64,000 bases of DNA from an uncultured Clostridium sp. (lineage in GTDB: Bacteria; Bacillota; Clostridia; TANB77; CAG-508): positions 62,001-126,000 of the forward strand of contig USFR01000002.1 of NCBI GenBank assembly GCA_900553945.1, read 5' to 3'. Below the pieces are notes generated by a model. It was not told the origin of the DNA. It saw nothing but the letters and a program-made list of their open reading frames with translations, and did not search any database. A program made the translations under genes and the position numbers. Shown in pieces: positions 26,279-36,019 of the stretch. The stretch's first letter is position 1, and each line of letters starts with the position of its first letter.

Positions 26279-27166
26279 ATGATTTATGATGAATTAATAA
26301 AAGGAATTTCAAAAGATAAAGTATTAATGAATGAAAATATGAGTAAACACACTTCTTTTAAAGTTGGCGGAATGGCAGATTTTTTTGTAGAAGTTCAAAA
26401 TGTTCAAGAACTTATTTATGTATTGAAATTGGCTAAAAGTCTTAGAATAAAAACATGCATAATTGGAAATGGAAGTAATGTAATAGTTAAAGATACAGGT
26501 TTTAGAGGAATAATAGTAAAATTAAATTTTAAACATTTAAAAATAGAAAAAGACAGAATAGCAGTAGGTGCAGGAGTACCAGTAGCATTATTATCAGAGT
26601 TTACATATAGAAATGGAATAAGCGGATATGAGTTTTTAGGCGGAATTCCTGGAACCGTTGGTGGAGCCGTAAAAATGAATGCGGGAGCATATGGAGCTGA
26701 AATTAAAGATGTTTTATTAGAAACAGTTATACTAGATGAGAAATATAATATAAGAAAATTAACAAATGAAGAGCAAAAATTTGCATATAGACATAGTATA
26801 TTTTTCGAAAAGAAATGGGTTATAATAGCAAGTACATTTAAAATTCAAAAAGGAAATAGAGAGGAAATTAAAGCTAAAAGAAAAGAAATGATGGATGCTA
26901 GAAAAGATAAACAACCTCTTGATATGCCAAATGCAGGAAGTATATTTAAAAGAACAGAAAATTGTATACCAGCAAAACTAATTGATGAAGCTGGATTAAA
27001 AGGATATACAATAGGCGGAGCACAAATTTCAACAAAACATGCAGGATTTATTGTAAATACAGGAAATGCAACTGCAAAAGATATTGTAAAATTGATTAAA
27101 TACACTAAAGAAAAAGTAAAAGAGAAATTTGGAGTAGAGTTAGAACTAGAAGTAATTGTATTATAA
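26279..27166 (+). CDS. murB: UDP-N-acetylenolpyruvoylglucosamine reductase
   Basis: A 295-aa FAD enzyme of peptidoglycan precursor synthesis. It starts with the HTSFKVGG block; FAD-binding IGNGSNVIVKD and the GIPGTVGGAVKMNAGAYG signature are present. The catalytic Ser/Glu region is PNAGSIFKR and the C-terminus LELEVIVL. It reduces the enolpyruvyl ether to the lactyl group of UDP-MurNAc. It is of the shorter type lacking the extra loops of E. coli MurB. The next gene is a YvcK-type regulator, a neighbour commonly found with murB in Firmicutes. Confidence 0.97.
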   Translation: MIYDELIKGISKDKVLMNENMSKHTSFKVGGMADFFVEVQNVQELIYVLKLAKSLRIKTCIIGNGSNVIVKDTGFRGIIVKLNFKHLKIEKDRIAVGAGVPVALLSEFTYRNGISGYEFLGGIPGTVGGAVKMNAGAYGAEIKDVLLETVILDEKYNIRKLTNEEQKFAYRHSIFFEKKWVIIASTFKIQKGNREEIKAKRKEMMDARKDKQPLDMPNAGSIFKRTENCIPAKLIDEAGLKGYTIGGAQISTKHAGFIVNTGNATAKDIVKLIKYTKEKVKEKFGVELELEVIVL

Positions 27167-27195
27167 AATTACGCATTAGGAAGGATGAGAAATAA

Positions 27196-28734
27196 ATGAA
27201 AGGTTTTTTTAGTTGGTTTAATTCAAGAACAAAAATAAAAAGATGGATGCTTTTAATACTAGTAGGAGTGTGCTTAACATGTTTTGCTTTTGCAAATATA
27301 TTAGAATCAAAAGTGTTAAGACCAAAAGAAATAATACAAATAGTTGTAGAATTTGTTTTAGGGTTCACTGCTATTGTTGTTGGTTTTATATATATGCAAA
27401 GAAGAGTTTTAGAAATATTAATCGAAGCAAATAACACAACAACTGAAAAAGGAAAAAAGGCTAACTTAAATATAAAAGGTTTAATTTTTAATAAAACAAT
27501 GTATGAGGAAGGACCAAAAGTTGTTGTAATTGGCGGAGGAAACGGATTAAACACAGTAATAAAAGGCTTGAAAAAATATACAAGTAATATAACAGCAATT
27601 GTAAATATGGCAGATACTAATAGTAGTGATGACGAAAAAGAATCAAGAAGAGAATTAAAATCATTACCATATGGAGAAATAAAAGAAAGTATAATTGCAT
27701 TGTCAGATAAAGAAGAATTAATGAGGAATTTATTTAATTTGAAATTTACAAATGAAAGATTAAAAAATTTAAACTTTGGTGATATTTATTTAGAAGCAAT
27801 GAACGAGATGTTTTCATCAACGTCAGTAGGATTAAAAAAGAGTACAGAAATATTAAATATAACAGGTCAAGTTTTACCAACAACATTAGATGAAATAACA
27901 GTATGTGCTGAACTTGAAGATGGAAGTATAGTTGAGACTAGAGAAAAAATACCAGAAGTAGCTTATAATAAAGTAACAAAAATTAAAAGAGTTTATATAA
28001 GTCCTTCAAATTGTAAACCAGCACCTGGAGTGTTAGAAGCAATTCAAGATGCGGACGCTATTATAATTGGTCCAGGAAGTTTATATACAGATGTATTACC
28101 TAATCTATTGGTTAAAAATGTAGCAAAAGCTATAAAAGATAGTAAAGCAATAAAAATATATATAGCTAACATAATGACACAACCAGGACAAACAGATAAT
28201 TATTCAATATCAGATCACTTAGAAGCATTATTTAGTCATACTGGAAAAGAAATTATTGATTATTGTATGGCAGATACCGGAGAAATTGTTCCTGAGTATG
28301 TAAGAAAGTATAATAAAGAAGGACAAGATATAGTATTGCCCGATATAGATAAAGCAACAAAAAAAGGAATAAGAATTATTCAAAAAAATCTTTCAAAAAT
28401 TGAAGATGGATACATAAGACACAATTCAGATGTAATTGCTTCATCAATAATGGAATTAGTATGTAATGATTTAAAATTCAGGGACAAAGAAAGCACACCA
28501 GAATATTTACTTATAAATTCTATATTAGAGGATGAGTTAAAAAGAGAAAGAAAAGTTAACGAAAAAATCAAAAAGCAAAAAAGAAAGATGGAGAAATCAA
28601 AGAGAGCTCAAAATAAAAAAAGAAGTAAATTTAATACCAAATATAGTGAGAGAATAGAGTCAATTCAAACAACTAATAAAAGAAAAAATGAAAATCAAAA
28701 ACTATATCATGAAATGCAAAAACTAAATAAATAA
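27196..28734 (+). CDS. YvcK/GlmR-type UDP-GlcNAc-binding regulator with N-terminal membrane anchor
   Basis: A 512-aa CofD-like protein. Two N-terminal membrane segments (about 16-35 and 45-67) precede the Rossmann-like core, which begins KVVVIGGGNGLNTVIKGL and contains MADTNSSDDEKESRRE and IIIGPGSLYTDVLPNLLV. GlmR in Bacillus binds UDP-GlcNAc and links carbon metabolism to wall precursor synthesis. The C-terminal 75 residues are a Lys/Arg-rich probable coiled coil, longer than in typical members. rapZ and whiA, which usually flank yvcK, are absent here; murB lies upstream and a glycogen debranching enzyme downstream. Confidence 0.88.
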   Translation: MKGFFSWFNSRTKIKRWMLLILVGVCLTCFAFANILESKVLRPKEIIQIVVEFVLGFTAIVVGFIYMQRRVLEILIEANNTTTEKGKKANLNIKGLIFNKTMYEEGPKVVVIGGGNGLNTVIKGLKKYTSNITAIVNMADTNSSDDEKESRRELKSLPYGEIKESIIALSDKEELMRNLFNLKFTNERLKNLNFGDIYLEAMNEMFSSTSVGLKKSTEILNITGQVLPTTLDEITVCAELEDGSIVETREKIPEVAYNKVTKIKRVYISPSNCKPAPGVLEAIQDADAIIIGPGSLYTDVLPNLLVKNVAKAIKDSKAIKIYIANIMTQPGQTDNYSISDHLEALFSHTGKEIIDYCMADTGEIVPEYVRKYNKEGQDIVLPDIDKATKKGIRIIQKNLSKIEDGYIRHNSDVIASSIMELVCNDLKFRDKESTPEYLLINSILEDELKRERKVNEKIKKQKRKMEKSKRAQNKKRSKFNTKYSERIESIQTTNKRKNENQKLYHEMQKLNK

Positions 28735-28755
28735 AATATATTAGGAGATTTACAA

Positions 28756-30774
28756 ATGAAGTTAAGTAAGAAACAATTAAGTTTAGAAGATGGAATAACA
28801 AAAGAATGGGTAATCACAAATGGAATAGGTGGTTTTGCTAGCCAATCTGTATTAGGAATAAATACAAGGAAATATCATGGTTTGTTAATTGCACCGCTAA
28901 TGCCACCAGCAAGAAGATATGTTATTTTATCTAAAATTGACGAAAGCATAGAGATAAACGAAAAAGAAGAAATTTTGTATAGCAATATTTGTAAAAATTA
29001 TATTTCCGAAGGATACAAAAAGTTAGAAAGTTTTGAAAAAGTTTATATTCCAATTTTTAATTATCAGACTGAAGATGGAATAAAAATTGAAAAACAAATT
29101 TCTATGGTATATGGAAAAAATGTTGTATGTATATATTATAAAGTAGAAAATACTGATAAAGATATAACAATGAAAGTGGCTCCAATAATGAATTACAGAG
29201 ATTTTCATTGCATGAATACAAATCATGATTATAATGTTAATCAAAAAATAATGCAAAATAAAATAAGAATAACTGTAGATGGAAATAAAATATTACCGAT
29301 ATATTTGTACTCAAAAGAGGGAAAATACATACAACATCAAAATGATACATTTAAAAATATGTATTATGTAGAAGAGGAAAAAAGAGGATTTTATCCAGAA
29401 GAAGATTTATTTGTACCTGGTAGATATGAAATAAATATTAAAGCCAATACAACAAAAGAATTTACAATAGTATGTGGATTAGAAGCAAATATTGAAGAAA
29501 TAGATGGAAAAATAGTAATACAAAAAGAAAAAGAAAGACTTGATAAAATAATTGATGCTAGTAATTTGATTGATAAAAAACAAAGTAAAAATTATCAAGA
29601 ACAAATGAGAGATTTAGTAATAGCGTCAGATAATTTTGTAACATACAGGCCTAAATTTTCATTACATACAATAATTGCAGGTTTTCCATGGTTTTTAGAT
29701 TGGGGAAGGGATACGTTAATTTCTTTTGAAGGACTTCTTTTAAAAACCAAAAGATTTGATATAGCAAAAGAAGTATTATTAATGATGACAAAAGATATAA
29801 AATATGGACTAGTTCCTAATGGATATTCAGGTTATGACAGTAGACCGCTTTATAATAGTGTTGATAGTTCACTATTACTAATTGAAGCAGTTAGTAAATA
29901 TTTAGAGTATACAGATGATTATGATTTTGTAAAGAGTAATTTATATACAATATTAAAAAATATAATCGAAAGTTTTCAAAAAGGAATAAATGTAGATGAC
30001 AGTAATATCTTTATGGATAAAGATGGACTAGTTTCTGCTGGAACGCCAGAAACTCAATTAACTTGGATGGATGCAAAAATAGGTAATTTTGCAGTGACAC
30101 CACGAAATGGTAAGGCAGTAGAATTAAATAGCTTATGGTATAATGCTTTAAAAGTAGTAGCAAATCTTGCAGAAAAATATAATGATAAAAAAGTCCAAGA
30201 TGAATATGAAAAACTTGCTAAAAAAGTAAGAATTAATTTTAATAAAAAATTCTATAATGAGAAAAATAAATGTTTAGATGATGTAATAGGAAGCAAAGAA
30301 ATAAGGCCAAATCAACTATTTGCGTTATCTACAACATATCCAGTAATGATACTAAGCAATGAAAAAGCAAAAGAAATGCTAAAAACAGTTAGTAAAGAAC
30401 TATATACTAAATATGGTTTAGCAACACTTTCAAAAAAAGATCCAAAATATATTGCAGTTTATGAAGGTGACGGATTTAAAAGAGATACAAGCTATCATCA
30501 AGGAATAACATGGCCATGGCTTGCTGGATTGTATGTAGAAAGCTATAAAACAATTATAAAAAATGAAAAAAATAAAATAGAGAAAAAGAAATTAGAAGAA
30601 GAATATGAAAAGATTATTTCTAATTATAAAAAAGCTTTTGCTCAAGCAATGAAAGAAGGTGCTATTGGAACTATATCAGAATTATATGATTCTAAACCAC
30701 CATATCTTCCAAAAGGTGCATTTGCACAAGCTTGGAGCGTATCAGAAGTTATAAAAATAATGCTAGAAAAATAA
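28756..30774 (+). CDS. Glycogen debranching enzyme (amylo-alpha-1,6-glucosidase family)
   Basis: A 672-aa protein with an N-terminal GDE_N beta-sandwich region (about 1-230; EWVITNGIGGFASQ, NTRKYHGLL) and a GH133-like (alpha/alpha)6 catalytic region (about 280-672; FPWFLDWGRDTLISFEGL, ETQLTWMDAKI, SYHQGITWPWLAGLYVE). Acidic residues in DWGRD and TWMDA are likely active-site residues. It hydrolyses alpha-1,6 branches of glycogen-like glucans in the cytoplasm. It starts 21 bases after the YvcK-type gene and is followed by holA after 17 bases, so all probably share one transcript. No other glycogen gene is in view. Confidence 0.9.
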   Translation: MKLSKKQLSLEDGITKEWVITNGIGGFASQSVLGINTRKYHGLLIAPLMPPARRYVILSKIDESIEINEKEEILYSNICKNYISEGYKKLESFEKVYIPIFNYQTEDGIKIEKQISMVYGKNVVCIYYKVENTDKDITMKVAPIMNYRDFHCMNTNHDYNVNQKIMQNKIRITVDGNKILPIYLYSKEGKYIQHQNDTFKNMYYVEEEKRGFYPEEDLFVPGRYEINIKANTTKEFTIVCGLEANIEEIDGKIVIQKEKERLDKIIDASNLIDKKQSKNYQEQMRDLVIASDNFVTYRPKFSLHTIIAGFPWFLDWGRDTLISFEGLLLKTKRFDIAKEVLLMMTKDIKYGLVPNGYSGYDSRPLYNSVDSSLLLIEAVSKYLEYTDDYDFVKSNLYTILKNIIESFQKGINVDDSNIFMDKDGLVSAGTPETQLTWMDAKIGNFAVTPRNGKAVELNSLWYNALKVVANLAEKYNDKKVQDEYEKLAKKVRINFNKKFYNEKNKCLDDVIGSKEIRPNQLFALSTTYPVMILSNEKAKEMLKTVSKELYTKYGLATLSKKDPKYIAVYEGDGFKRDTSYHQGITWPWLAGLYVESYKTIIKNEKNKIEKKKLEEEYEKIISNYKKAFAQAMKEGAIGTISELYDSKPPYLPKGAFAQAWSVSEVIKIMLEK

Positions 30775-30791
30775 GTTTAAGGGAGAAGTAA

Positions 30792-31796
30792 ATGTCTACA
30801 AATATTTTAGAGTTAGAAAATGATTTAAAAAATCAAAATTTACATGGAATATATGTGTTTTACGGAGAAGAAAAATATGTTCAACAGGAATATTTGAAAA
30901 AAATCAAGAAAATATTTGGAGAGCTAAGTTTAGGAATAAATTATATTTTATTAGACGAAAATAATATTGATACATTGATAGCAGATATAGAAACTCCAGC
31001 ATTTGGATATTCAAAGAAATTAATAATAGTAAGAAATTCAAATCTTTTTAAGAAAGATTGTAAATCTCCAATGAAAGACAAATTTAAAAAATACGTTACA
31101 GAAAATTTAGAGATAATTGAAGAATCTTGTGTAATAATATTTATAGAAGAAACAGTTCACAAATTTGATTTTTATAAAACATTAGAAAAAAATGCTATAG
31201 TAATTGAAACTAAGCCATTAAAACCAGTAGAAATAAAAAATAAGTTAAAAAGAATTTGTGCAATGTATAAGGTAAATATACAAGATCAAAATCTTAATTA
31301 TTTAATAGAGATAGCTGGAACAAATATGCAAACATTAATTAATGAAATAAGAAAGCTAATTGAGTTTGCAGGAGAAAATGGAGAAATACAAAAGGAGGAT
31401 ATAGATAAACTTGCGATTAAAGACATTCAAGCGATTATATTTGATTTAACAGATTATTTAGGTAGCAAAAATACTGAAAAAGCATTAGTTGTATTAGGAA
31501 ATTTGATATATAATAAAGAGCCACTTCAGAAAATAATAATTACATTATATAATCATTTTAAAAAGTTATATTTAACAAAATTAGCTTTATTAGAAAGAAG
31601 AGATTTAGTTGAAGCCTTGTCATTGAAACCTAATCAAGTGTTTTTAACTAGCAAATATAAAAAACAAGCTGAATATTTCAGCACAAAAGAAATTGAAAAT
31701 ATCTTGAAAGAGTTGATTGATCTAGATTATAAATCAAAAAGTGGAATGATAGACTTAGATGTAGGATTAAAATCAGTTCTTTGTAAAAATTGTTGA
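30792..31796 (+). CDS. holA: DNA polymerase III delta subunit (clamp loader)
   Basis: A 334-aa HolA-type protein. The N-terminal part begins NLHGIYVFYGEEKYVQQEYLKKI, the usual P-loop-like remnant of delta; the middle has PAFGYSKKLIIVRN and KPLKPVEIKNKLKRI; the C-terminal helical collar part has DYLGSKNTEKALVVLGNL. Delta opens the beta sliding clamp. Length and order of blocks agree with YqeN-type HolA of Firmicutes. Confidence 0.92.
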   Translation: MSTNILELENDLKNQNLHGIYVFYGEEKYVQQEYLKKIKKIFGELSLGINYILLDENNIDTLIADIETPAFGYSKKLIIVRNSNLFKKDCKSPMKDKFKKYVTENLEIIEESCVIIFIEETVHKFDFYKTLEKNAIVIETKPLKPVEIKNKLKRICAMYKVNIQDQNLNYLIEIAGTNMQTLINEIRKLIEFAGENGEIQKEDIDKLAIKDIQAIIFDLTDYLGSKNTEKALVVLGNLIYNKEPLQKIIITLYNHFKKLYLTKLALLERRDLVEALSLKPNQVFLTSKYKKQAEYFSTKEIENILKELIDLDYKSKSGMIDLDVGLKSVLCKNC

Positions 31797-31870
31797 GTAA
31801 CATATTGAAAAAATTTTTATTAAAATATATAATCTATAAGAAAATATATTACCAAAGAGGAGAAGAAACT

Positions 31871-33163
31871 ATGAGAAGAAAAAGAGGAATACCATTAGTT
31901 GCATTAGTAATATTTATTGCTTTACTTGTAGCAATAATATTAACATGTGTAATTATTTTAGGAACAAACAAAGACAAAATTAATACTCAACCGGAGAATA
32001 TAGCAGTAAATCAAACCCCAGAAGAAACAAATACAACAAAAGTTGATGAAAAAGGTGAAGAAATCACATCAGAAGATTTAATAAACAGTGATCAAGACAT
32101 TACAAATGCTTATAAATTAACTGGAAATAAAAAGACTTTTGCAAAATATGCAATTTATGCATCAGGTGGATTTGATAAAGATAACGATAATATAAAAAAT
32201 GAATTAAAATTAATATTGGCTATGGCTCAAGTAACTAATTCAGATATGAATACAGAAAGTAGTGTAAAAGCTGTATCAACAGATAAAGTTCAGGAATATG
32301 CAGATAAAATATTTGAAGATTCAAATATTGAATACAAGGATTTTAGTCTTTATGATAGTGATACTAATTTTACAGGTAAATACAAAACAATAGGATATAC
32401 GTATAATAAAACAACTGCAAATTATGAAGTTCAAGAAAGTGATGTAGAAGAAGATACACCACCTGAAGTAACAGAAGTAATAACAAAAGCAGTTAAGTAT
32501 AGTGATAAGATTGAGATTTATGTTAAACCAATATTTACACAACCATTCTTTTCTGAAGAAATAAATGCAAATGGTTGTCAATTATTATCAAATTATGATT
32601 TCCAAATGAAGGAATTTCCTGAAGATGCAGGATTAAAAGCATTTTCATATAGCGACTATGAAAATGCATTAAGAACAACTGCAAACCAAGATATTGATGG
32701 ATATGTATATAATTCAATTTCAAAATATGTTGATTTAAATCAAGTCCAAGATTACAAATACACATTTACTAAAGTTGATGATGAATTTAAATTAAAGGCA
32801 TTTGAGAAAGTTACAAATAAAAATAATGATAATACGGATGACAAAAATACAGAAATGACAGAGCAAGAGAAATCAAAATATAATGCAGATATAGAGTCTT
32901 ATGTTGGTGATGAAAAAAGTGCATCTGACGTAAATGAACTTATAGAAACAGTTATTAAATTGAATCAAGAAAATGCTGAAAAAACTGTTCTTTCAGTAAA
33001 ACTTGATGATACTGAGGTAGATGGAAAAGATGAAGAAGCAGTAAGAGCAATAGAAGGAAATCTTGATGAAACTAAGACGTATAGAGTTAAGGCAATATAC
33101 AAGTCAAGACTAATTACAACTGTGAATATAACAACAAATGAAGAAGTAACACCTGCTGAATAA
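31871..33163 (+). CDS. Membrane-anchored extracytoplasmic protein of unknown function
   Basis: A 430-aa protein with a basic start (MRRKRG), one membrane segment (about 7-30) and a hydrophilic extracytoplasmic part rich in Asp, Glu, Asn and Thr. There is no lipobox Cys. No family is recognised. An upstream in-frame start at 31790 would overlap holA and add 27 residues, but GAGGAG is correctly placed before 31871. It may share the holA transcript and is followed by a strong terminator. Context gives no clear role. Confidence 0.75.
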   Translation: MRRKRGIPLVALVIFIALLVAIILTCVIILGTNKDKINTQPENIAVNQTPEETNTTKVDEKGEEITSEDLINSDQDITNAYKLTGNKKTFAKYAIYASGGFDKDNDNIKNELKLILAMAQVTNSDMNTESSVKAVSTDKVQEYADKIFEDSNIEYKDFSLYDSDTNFTGKYKTIGYTYNKTTANYEVQESDVEEDTPPEVTEVITKAVKYSDKIEIYVKPIFTQPFFSEEINANGCQLLSNYDFQMKEFPEDAGLKAFSYSDYENALRTTANQDIDGYVYNSISKYVDLNQVQDYKYTFTKVDDEFKLKAFEKVTNKNNDNTDDKNTEMTEQEKSKYNADIESYVGDEKSASDVNELIETVIKLNQENAEKTVLSVKLDDTEVDGKDEEAVRAIEGNLDETKTYRVKAIYKSRLITTVNITTNEEVTPAE

Positions 33164-33167
33164 AAAA

Positions 33168-33201
33168 AAGACGTAAGTTTTGAAACTTACGTTTTTTTTT
33201 A
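33168..33201 (+). terminator. Terminator closing the murB-holA region
   Basis: A perfect stem ACGTAAGTT / AACTTACGT with loop TTGA is followed by nine T residues. Confidence 0.92.
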
Positions 33202-33246
33202 CGAAAAATCATATAATAAAAGTTTTGAAAAAACATTCATATAATG

Positions 33247-33277
33247 AAAAAATGTGGAATTAAATTTCCACATTTTT
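33247..33277 (-). terminator. Terminator of the small minus-strand membrane gene (works in both directions)
   Basis: AAAAAATGTGGAA pairs with TTCCACATTTTTT around loop TTAAA. On the minus strand it directly follows the gene at 33277-33696. Confidence 0.8.
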
Positions 33278-33696
33278 TATTTATTCTCAATTTTAGTACT
33301 TTTTTGTTTTTTAGCTTTAGGTACAGGCAAACTCTTGTTAATATTTTTTAATTCTTTAGAAATTTCGTCTGATATTGAAATACCAGAACTTTCTAAAAGT
33401 TTATCTAATTTAAAAGAAACTAGATTTAATTTTTTTAATATCTTCATTTCCAAATAAACTTGTTGAATCTTAAATTCTAAATTACTTGTTAAAATGAAGC
33501 CTATCAAAAAAATAGAAACGCCAGTAACAATCATAACAGTATATGCAATTTGTTGAGATAATTTAACAATCTCAGTTAAGAACTCAGAAATTACATAAGC
33601 ACCTATTAAACCTAAAATTACGAAAAAGAAAATAAATAAATATCTTCTTATTCGAGTAAGCAAAATTGTTATTTTAAATCTTTTTTCATTATACAT
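33277..33696 (-). CDS. Small membrane protein with two transmembrane segments
   Basis: A 139-aa protein with a basic N-terminus, two membrane segments (about 20-45 and 55-80) and a cytoplasmic tail of about 60 residues that is predicted helical and ends in a Lys-rich stretch. ATG at 33696 was chosen because AGGTG lies seven bases upstream; a GTG three codons earlier overlaps that site. No family recognised. It is a single-gene unit between the murB block and spoIIIA, read in the opposite direction. Confidence 0.65.
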   Translation of the reverse strand: MYNEKRFKITILLTRIRRYLFIFFFVILGLIGAYVISEFLTEIVKLSQQIAYTVMIVTGVSIFLIGFILTSNLEFKIQQVYLEMKILKKLNLVSFKLDKLLESSGISISDEISKELKNINKSLPVPKAKKQKSTKIENK

Positions 33697-33866
33697 AATT
33701 CGCACCTAACTTCCCCATAAAATACAAGATAATATTACTATATTTTACAAAATTCGTCAATAAGAAATAAGTGAAAAAACTCGCTTGAAATAAATATATT
33801 CAGAGCAAAAGTAAACATTATTAATATTTATAATTTTTGCAAATATTTCGGAGTTTGCATAATGGT

Positions 33867-33894
33867 TTGTATGAGAAATTTGAAAAAATATAAT
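33867..33894 (+). promoter_or_regulatory. Weak sigma-A-like sequence upstream of spoIIIAA
   Basis: TTGTAT and TATAAT are spaced by 16 bases, 75 bases before spoIIIAA. In Bacillus this operon is read by the mother-cell factor sigma-E, and no clear sigma-E pattern was found, so this may be fortuitous. Confidence 0.25.
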
Positions 33895-33968
33895 TCTACT
33901 ATTTTAAGTTCTAAAATTTTTTTCCCTGAATATATATATAGTACAAGCTAAAAAGAAAGGATGTAGAA

Positions 33969-34886
33969 ATGGAGATATTAGAATATCTGGCAAAGAATAT
34001 ATATAATGTTTTAAATGTCCCCGCAGTTTTAGAAAAAATAGATAAGCTCGAAGAAATAAGACTTAGGGGCAATAAAAATATTGTACTTAAATTCAATAAC
34101 GAAGAAGTAATAGTTAGCTATAAAGTAACAATAAAAGATTTACTAGAAACTTTAGAAAAAGTTACAGAAAATTCAGTATATACATATGAAAAACAAATTT
34201 CACAAGGCTTTATAACATTAGCCGGCGGGCATAGAGTTGGAGTTGTTGGCAATGCAGTAAATGAGGATGATAAGATAACTAATATATCATATGTTTCAGG
34301 AATGAATTTTAGAATAGCTAGAGAAATAAAAGGGTGTGGCAATTTCATCATAAAGAGATTATATGAAAATGGAAACTTTCAAAACACATTAATAGTTGGA
34401 AGCCCTGGAAGTGGAAAAACAACATTATTAAGAGATTTGATAAGACAAGTAAGTAATGGCAATCAATATAATAAAGGATTAAATGTTGGAGTAGTTGACG
34501 AAAGAAATGAACTTGCTGCGATGTATAAAGGAAGTGAACAAACAGATCTAGGACTTAGAACAGATGTGATTGCTAATATACCTAAAAAGTTAGGAATAAA
34601 AATATTAATAAGATCAATGGCACCTGAAGTAATTGCGGTTGATGAGATTGGCGGAATAGAAGACAGCAAAATGATATATTACGCAATGTGTTCAGGAACA
34701 AAGGCATTATTAACAGCACATGGAAACTCATTGAATGATATAAAAATAAATCCAGAATTACAAGAATTAATGAAATACTATGTTATAGAAAAAATAATTA
34801 TTTTAGATTCACATGAGAAAGAGAAAATAAAAGGCGTTTATTTTTTGGATAAGGAAAAGAGGGAATACAGGAGAGAATGTATATAA
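33969..34886 (+). CDS. spoIIIAA: Stage III sporulation protein AA (ATPase)
   Basis: A 305-aa secretion-type ATPase. The N-terminal part holds the GGHRVGVVGNAV block; Walker A GSPGSGKT is at 144-151; DERNELAAMYKG and the Walker B-like VIAVDEIGG follow. SpoIIIAA is thought to power the SpoIIIA-SpoIIQ channel between mother cell and forespore. It is the first of eight genes in the conserved AA-AH order and overlaps spoIIIAB by ten bases. Confidence 0.96.
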   Translation: MEILEYLAKNIYNVLNVPAVLEKIDKLEEIRLRGNKNIVLKFNNEEVIVSYKVTIKDLLETLEKVTENSVYTYEKQISQGFITLAGGHRVGVVGNAVNEDDKITNISYVSGMNFRIAREIKGCGNFIIKRLYENGNFQNTLIVGSPGSGKTTLLRDLIRQVSNGNQYNKGLNVGVVDERNELAAMYKGSEQTDLGLRTDVIANIPKKLGIKILIRSMAPEVIAVDEIGGIEDSKMIYYAMCSGTKALLTAHGNSLNDIKINPELQELMKYYVIEKIIILDSHEKEKIKGVYFLDKEKREYRRECI

Positions 34887-35389
34887 TTTTAAAAATAGTT
34901 TTAGGAATTGGAATTGTTATATGCTCTATGAGAATAGGAATCTTAATTTCAAAAAAATATGTTTATAGATTAGAAGAATTAGACGAGTTGAAAAATAGTC
35001 TAAAAATAATTGAAAACAAAATTAAATACACATATCAACCGTTAGAAGAAATATTTACAGAAGTAGCAGAAATCTCATCATATGGAATAGCTTCATTATT
35101 TAAAAATACTGCAGAAAACATAAAAGAAAAAGGTGCAGAAAATGCATGGAAAGACGAAGTGAAAAAATGTGATTTAAGCTTAAAGAAAGAAGATAAAGAA
35201 GCATTAAAAGAATTTGGAATATTATTAGGAAAAACAAATAAAGAAGGTCAAATTAATCAGATAAAATTTGTAAGTGAGCTTCTAGAAAGACAAATTGAAA
35301 AAGCTGAAATAGAAAAAGCTAAAAATGAAACAATGTACAAAAAACTTGGAATGATATTTGGGATTGGACTAGTAATAGTTTTGATTTAA
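34877..35389 (+). CDS. spoIIIAB: Stage III sporulation protein AB
   Basis: A 170-aa protein with an N-terminal and a C-terminal membrane segment (about 3-20 and 152-169) around a helical cytoplasmic domain resembling the GspF fold of type II secretion platforms. Length matches the family (about 171). It acts in the channel complex at the engulfed forespore. Its start lies inside the end of spoIIIAA, indicating coupling. Confidence 0.93.
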   Translation: MYIILKIVLGIGIVICSMRIGILISKKYVYRLEELDELKNSLKIIENKIKYTYQPLEEIFTEVAEISSYGIASLFKNTAENIKEKGAENAWKDEVKKCDLSLKKEDKEALKEFGILLGKTNKEGQINQIKFVSELLERQIEKAEIEKAKNETMYKKLGMIFGIGLVIVLI

Positions 35390-35412
35390 AAAAGCAGAAA
35401 GGAATACATAGT

Positions 35413-35607
35413 ATGGATATAAATTTGTTATTTAAAATAGCTGCCATTGGAATACTTGTTGCTGTACTAAATCAAGTATTGGTGCGCGCAGGAAGAGAAG
35501 ACCAAGCAATGATGACAACACTTGCAGGAATAGTAATTGTTCTATCTATTGTAATTAATGAGATAAGTCAGTTATTTTCAACAGTAAGAACATTATTTAA
35601 TTTATAG
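35413..35607 (+). CDS. spoIIIAC: Stage III sporulation protein AC
   Basis: A 64-aa protein with two membrane segments, of the size and pattern of SpoIIIAC (LLFKIAAIGILVAVLNQVL; GREDQAMMTTLAGIVIVL). It is a small membrane part of the SpoIIIA channel. AGAAAGGA lies before the ATG. Confidence 0.95.
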   Translation: MDINLLFKIAAIGILVAVLNQVLVRAGREDQAMMTTLAGIVIVLSIVINEISQLFSTVRTLFNL

Positions 35608-35620
35608 GAAGTATACATAT

Positions 35621-36004
35621 ATGGAAATAGTTCAAATTATAGGCATAGGCTTTACCGGAGTTTTAATAGCCGGAATACTAAAAGAATATAAACCAGAATT
35701 TAAGATATATGTTTCAATTATTGTAGGAATAATAATATTTTTTATTGCAGCAGACAAGCTTTCAGAATTTATAAATCTAATAATGGAACTATCAAGCAAA
35801 TTAAAAATTAACAATTCATTTATAAACATACTATTAAAAATAACAGGAATATCTATTTTAACTGAATTTGCGGTAGCCATTTGTAAAGATAGTGGTGAAA
35901 ATGCAATTGCATCTAAAATAGATTTAGGAGGAAAAGTAATAATACTAAGTTTTTCAATTCCAATAATAACAGCACTTCTAGAAACATTATTAAATCTTTT
36001 GTAA
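35621..36004 (+). CDS. spoIIIAD: Stage III sporulation protein AD
   Basis: A 127-aa protein with about four membrane segments. It resembles SpoIIIAD in length (about 133) and pattern (IGIGFTGVLIAGILKEYKPEF; CKDSGENAIASKIDLGGKVIIL). It follows spoIIIAC after 13 bases. Part of the channel in the mother-cell membrane. Confidence 0.94.
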   Translation: MEIVQIIGIGFTGVLIAGILKEYKPEFKIYVSIIVGIIIFFIAADKLSEFINLIMELSSKLKINNSFINILLKITGISILTEFAVAICKDSGENAIASKIDLGGKVIILSFSIPIITALLETLLNLL

Positions 36005-36019
36005 AAATAGGAGTCGCAA

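Noticed and set aside
33706..33968. Sigma-E promoter for spoIIIAA
   Set aside because: No -35 and -10 pair of the expected type with 13-15 base spacing could be found by eye; only a weak sigma-A-like pair is listed.
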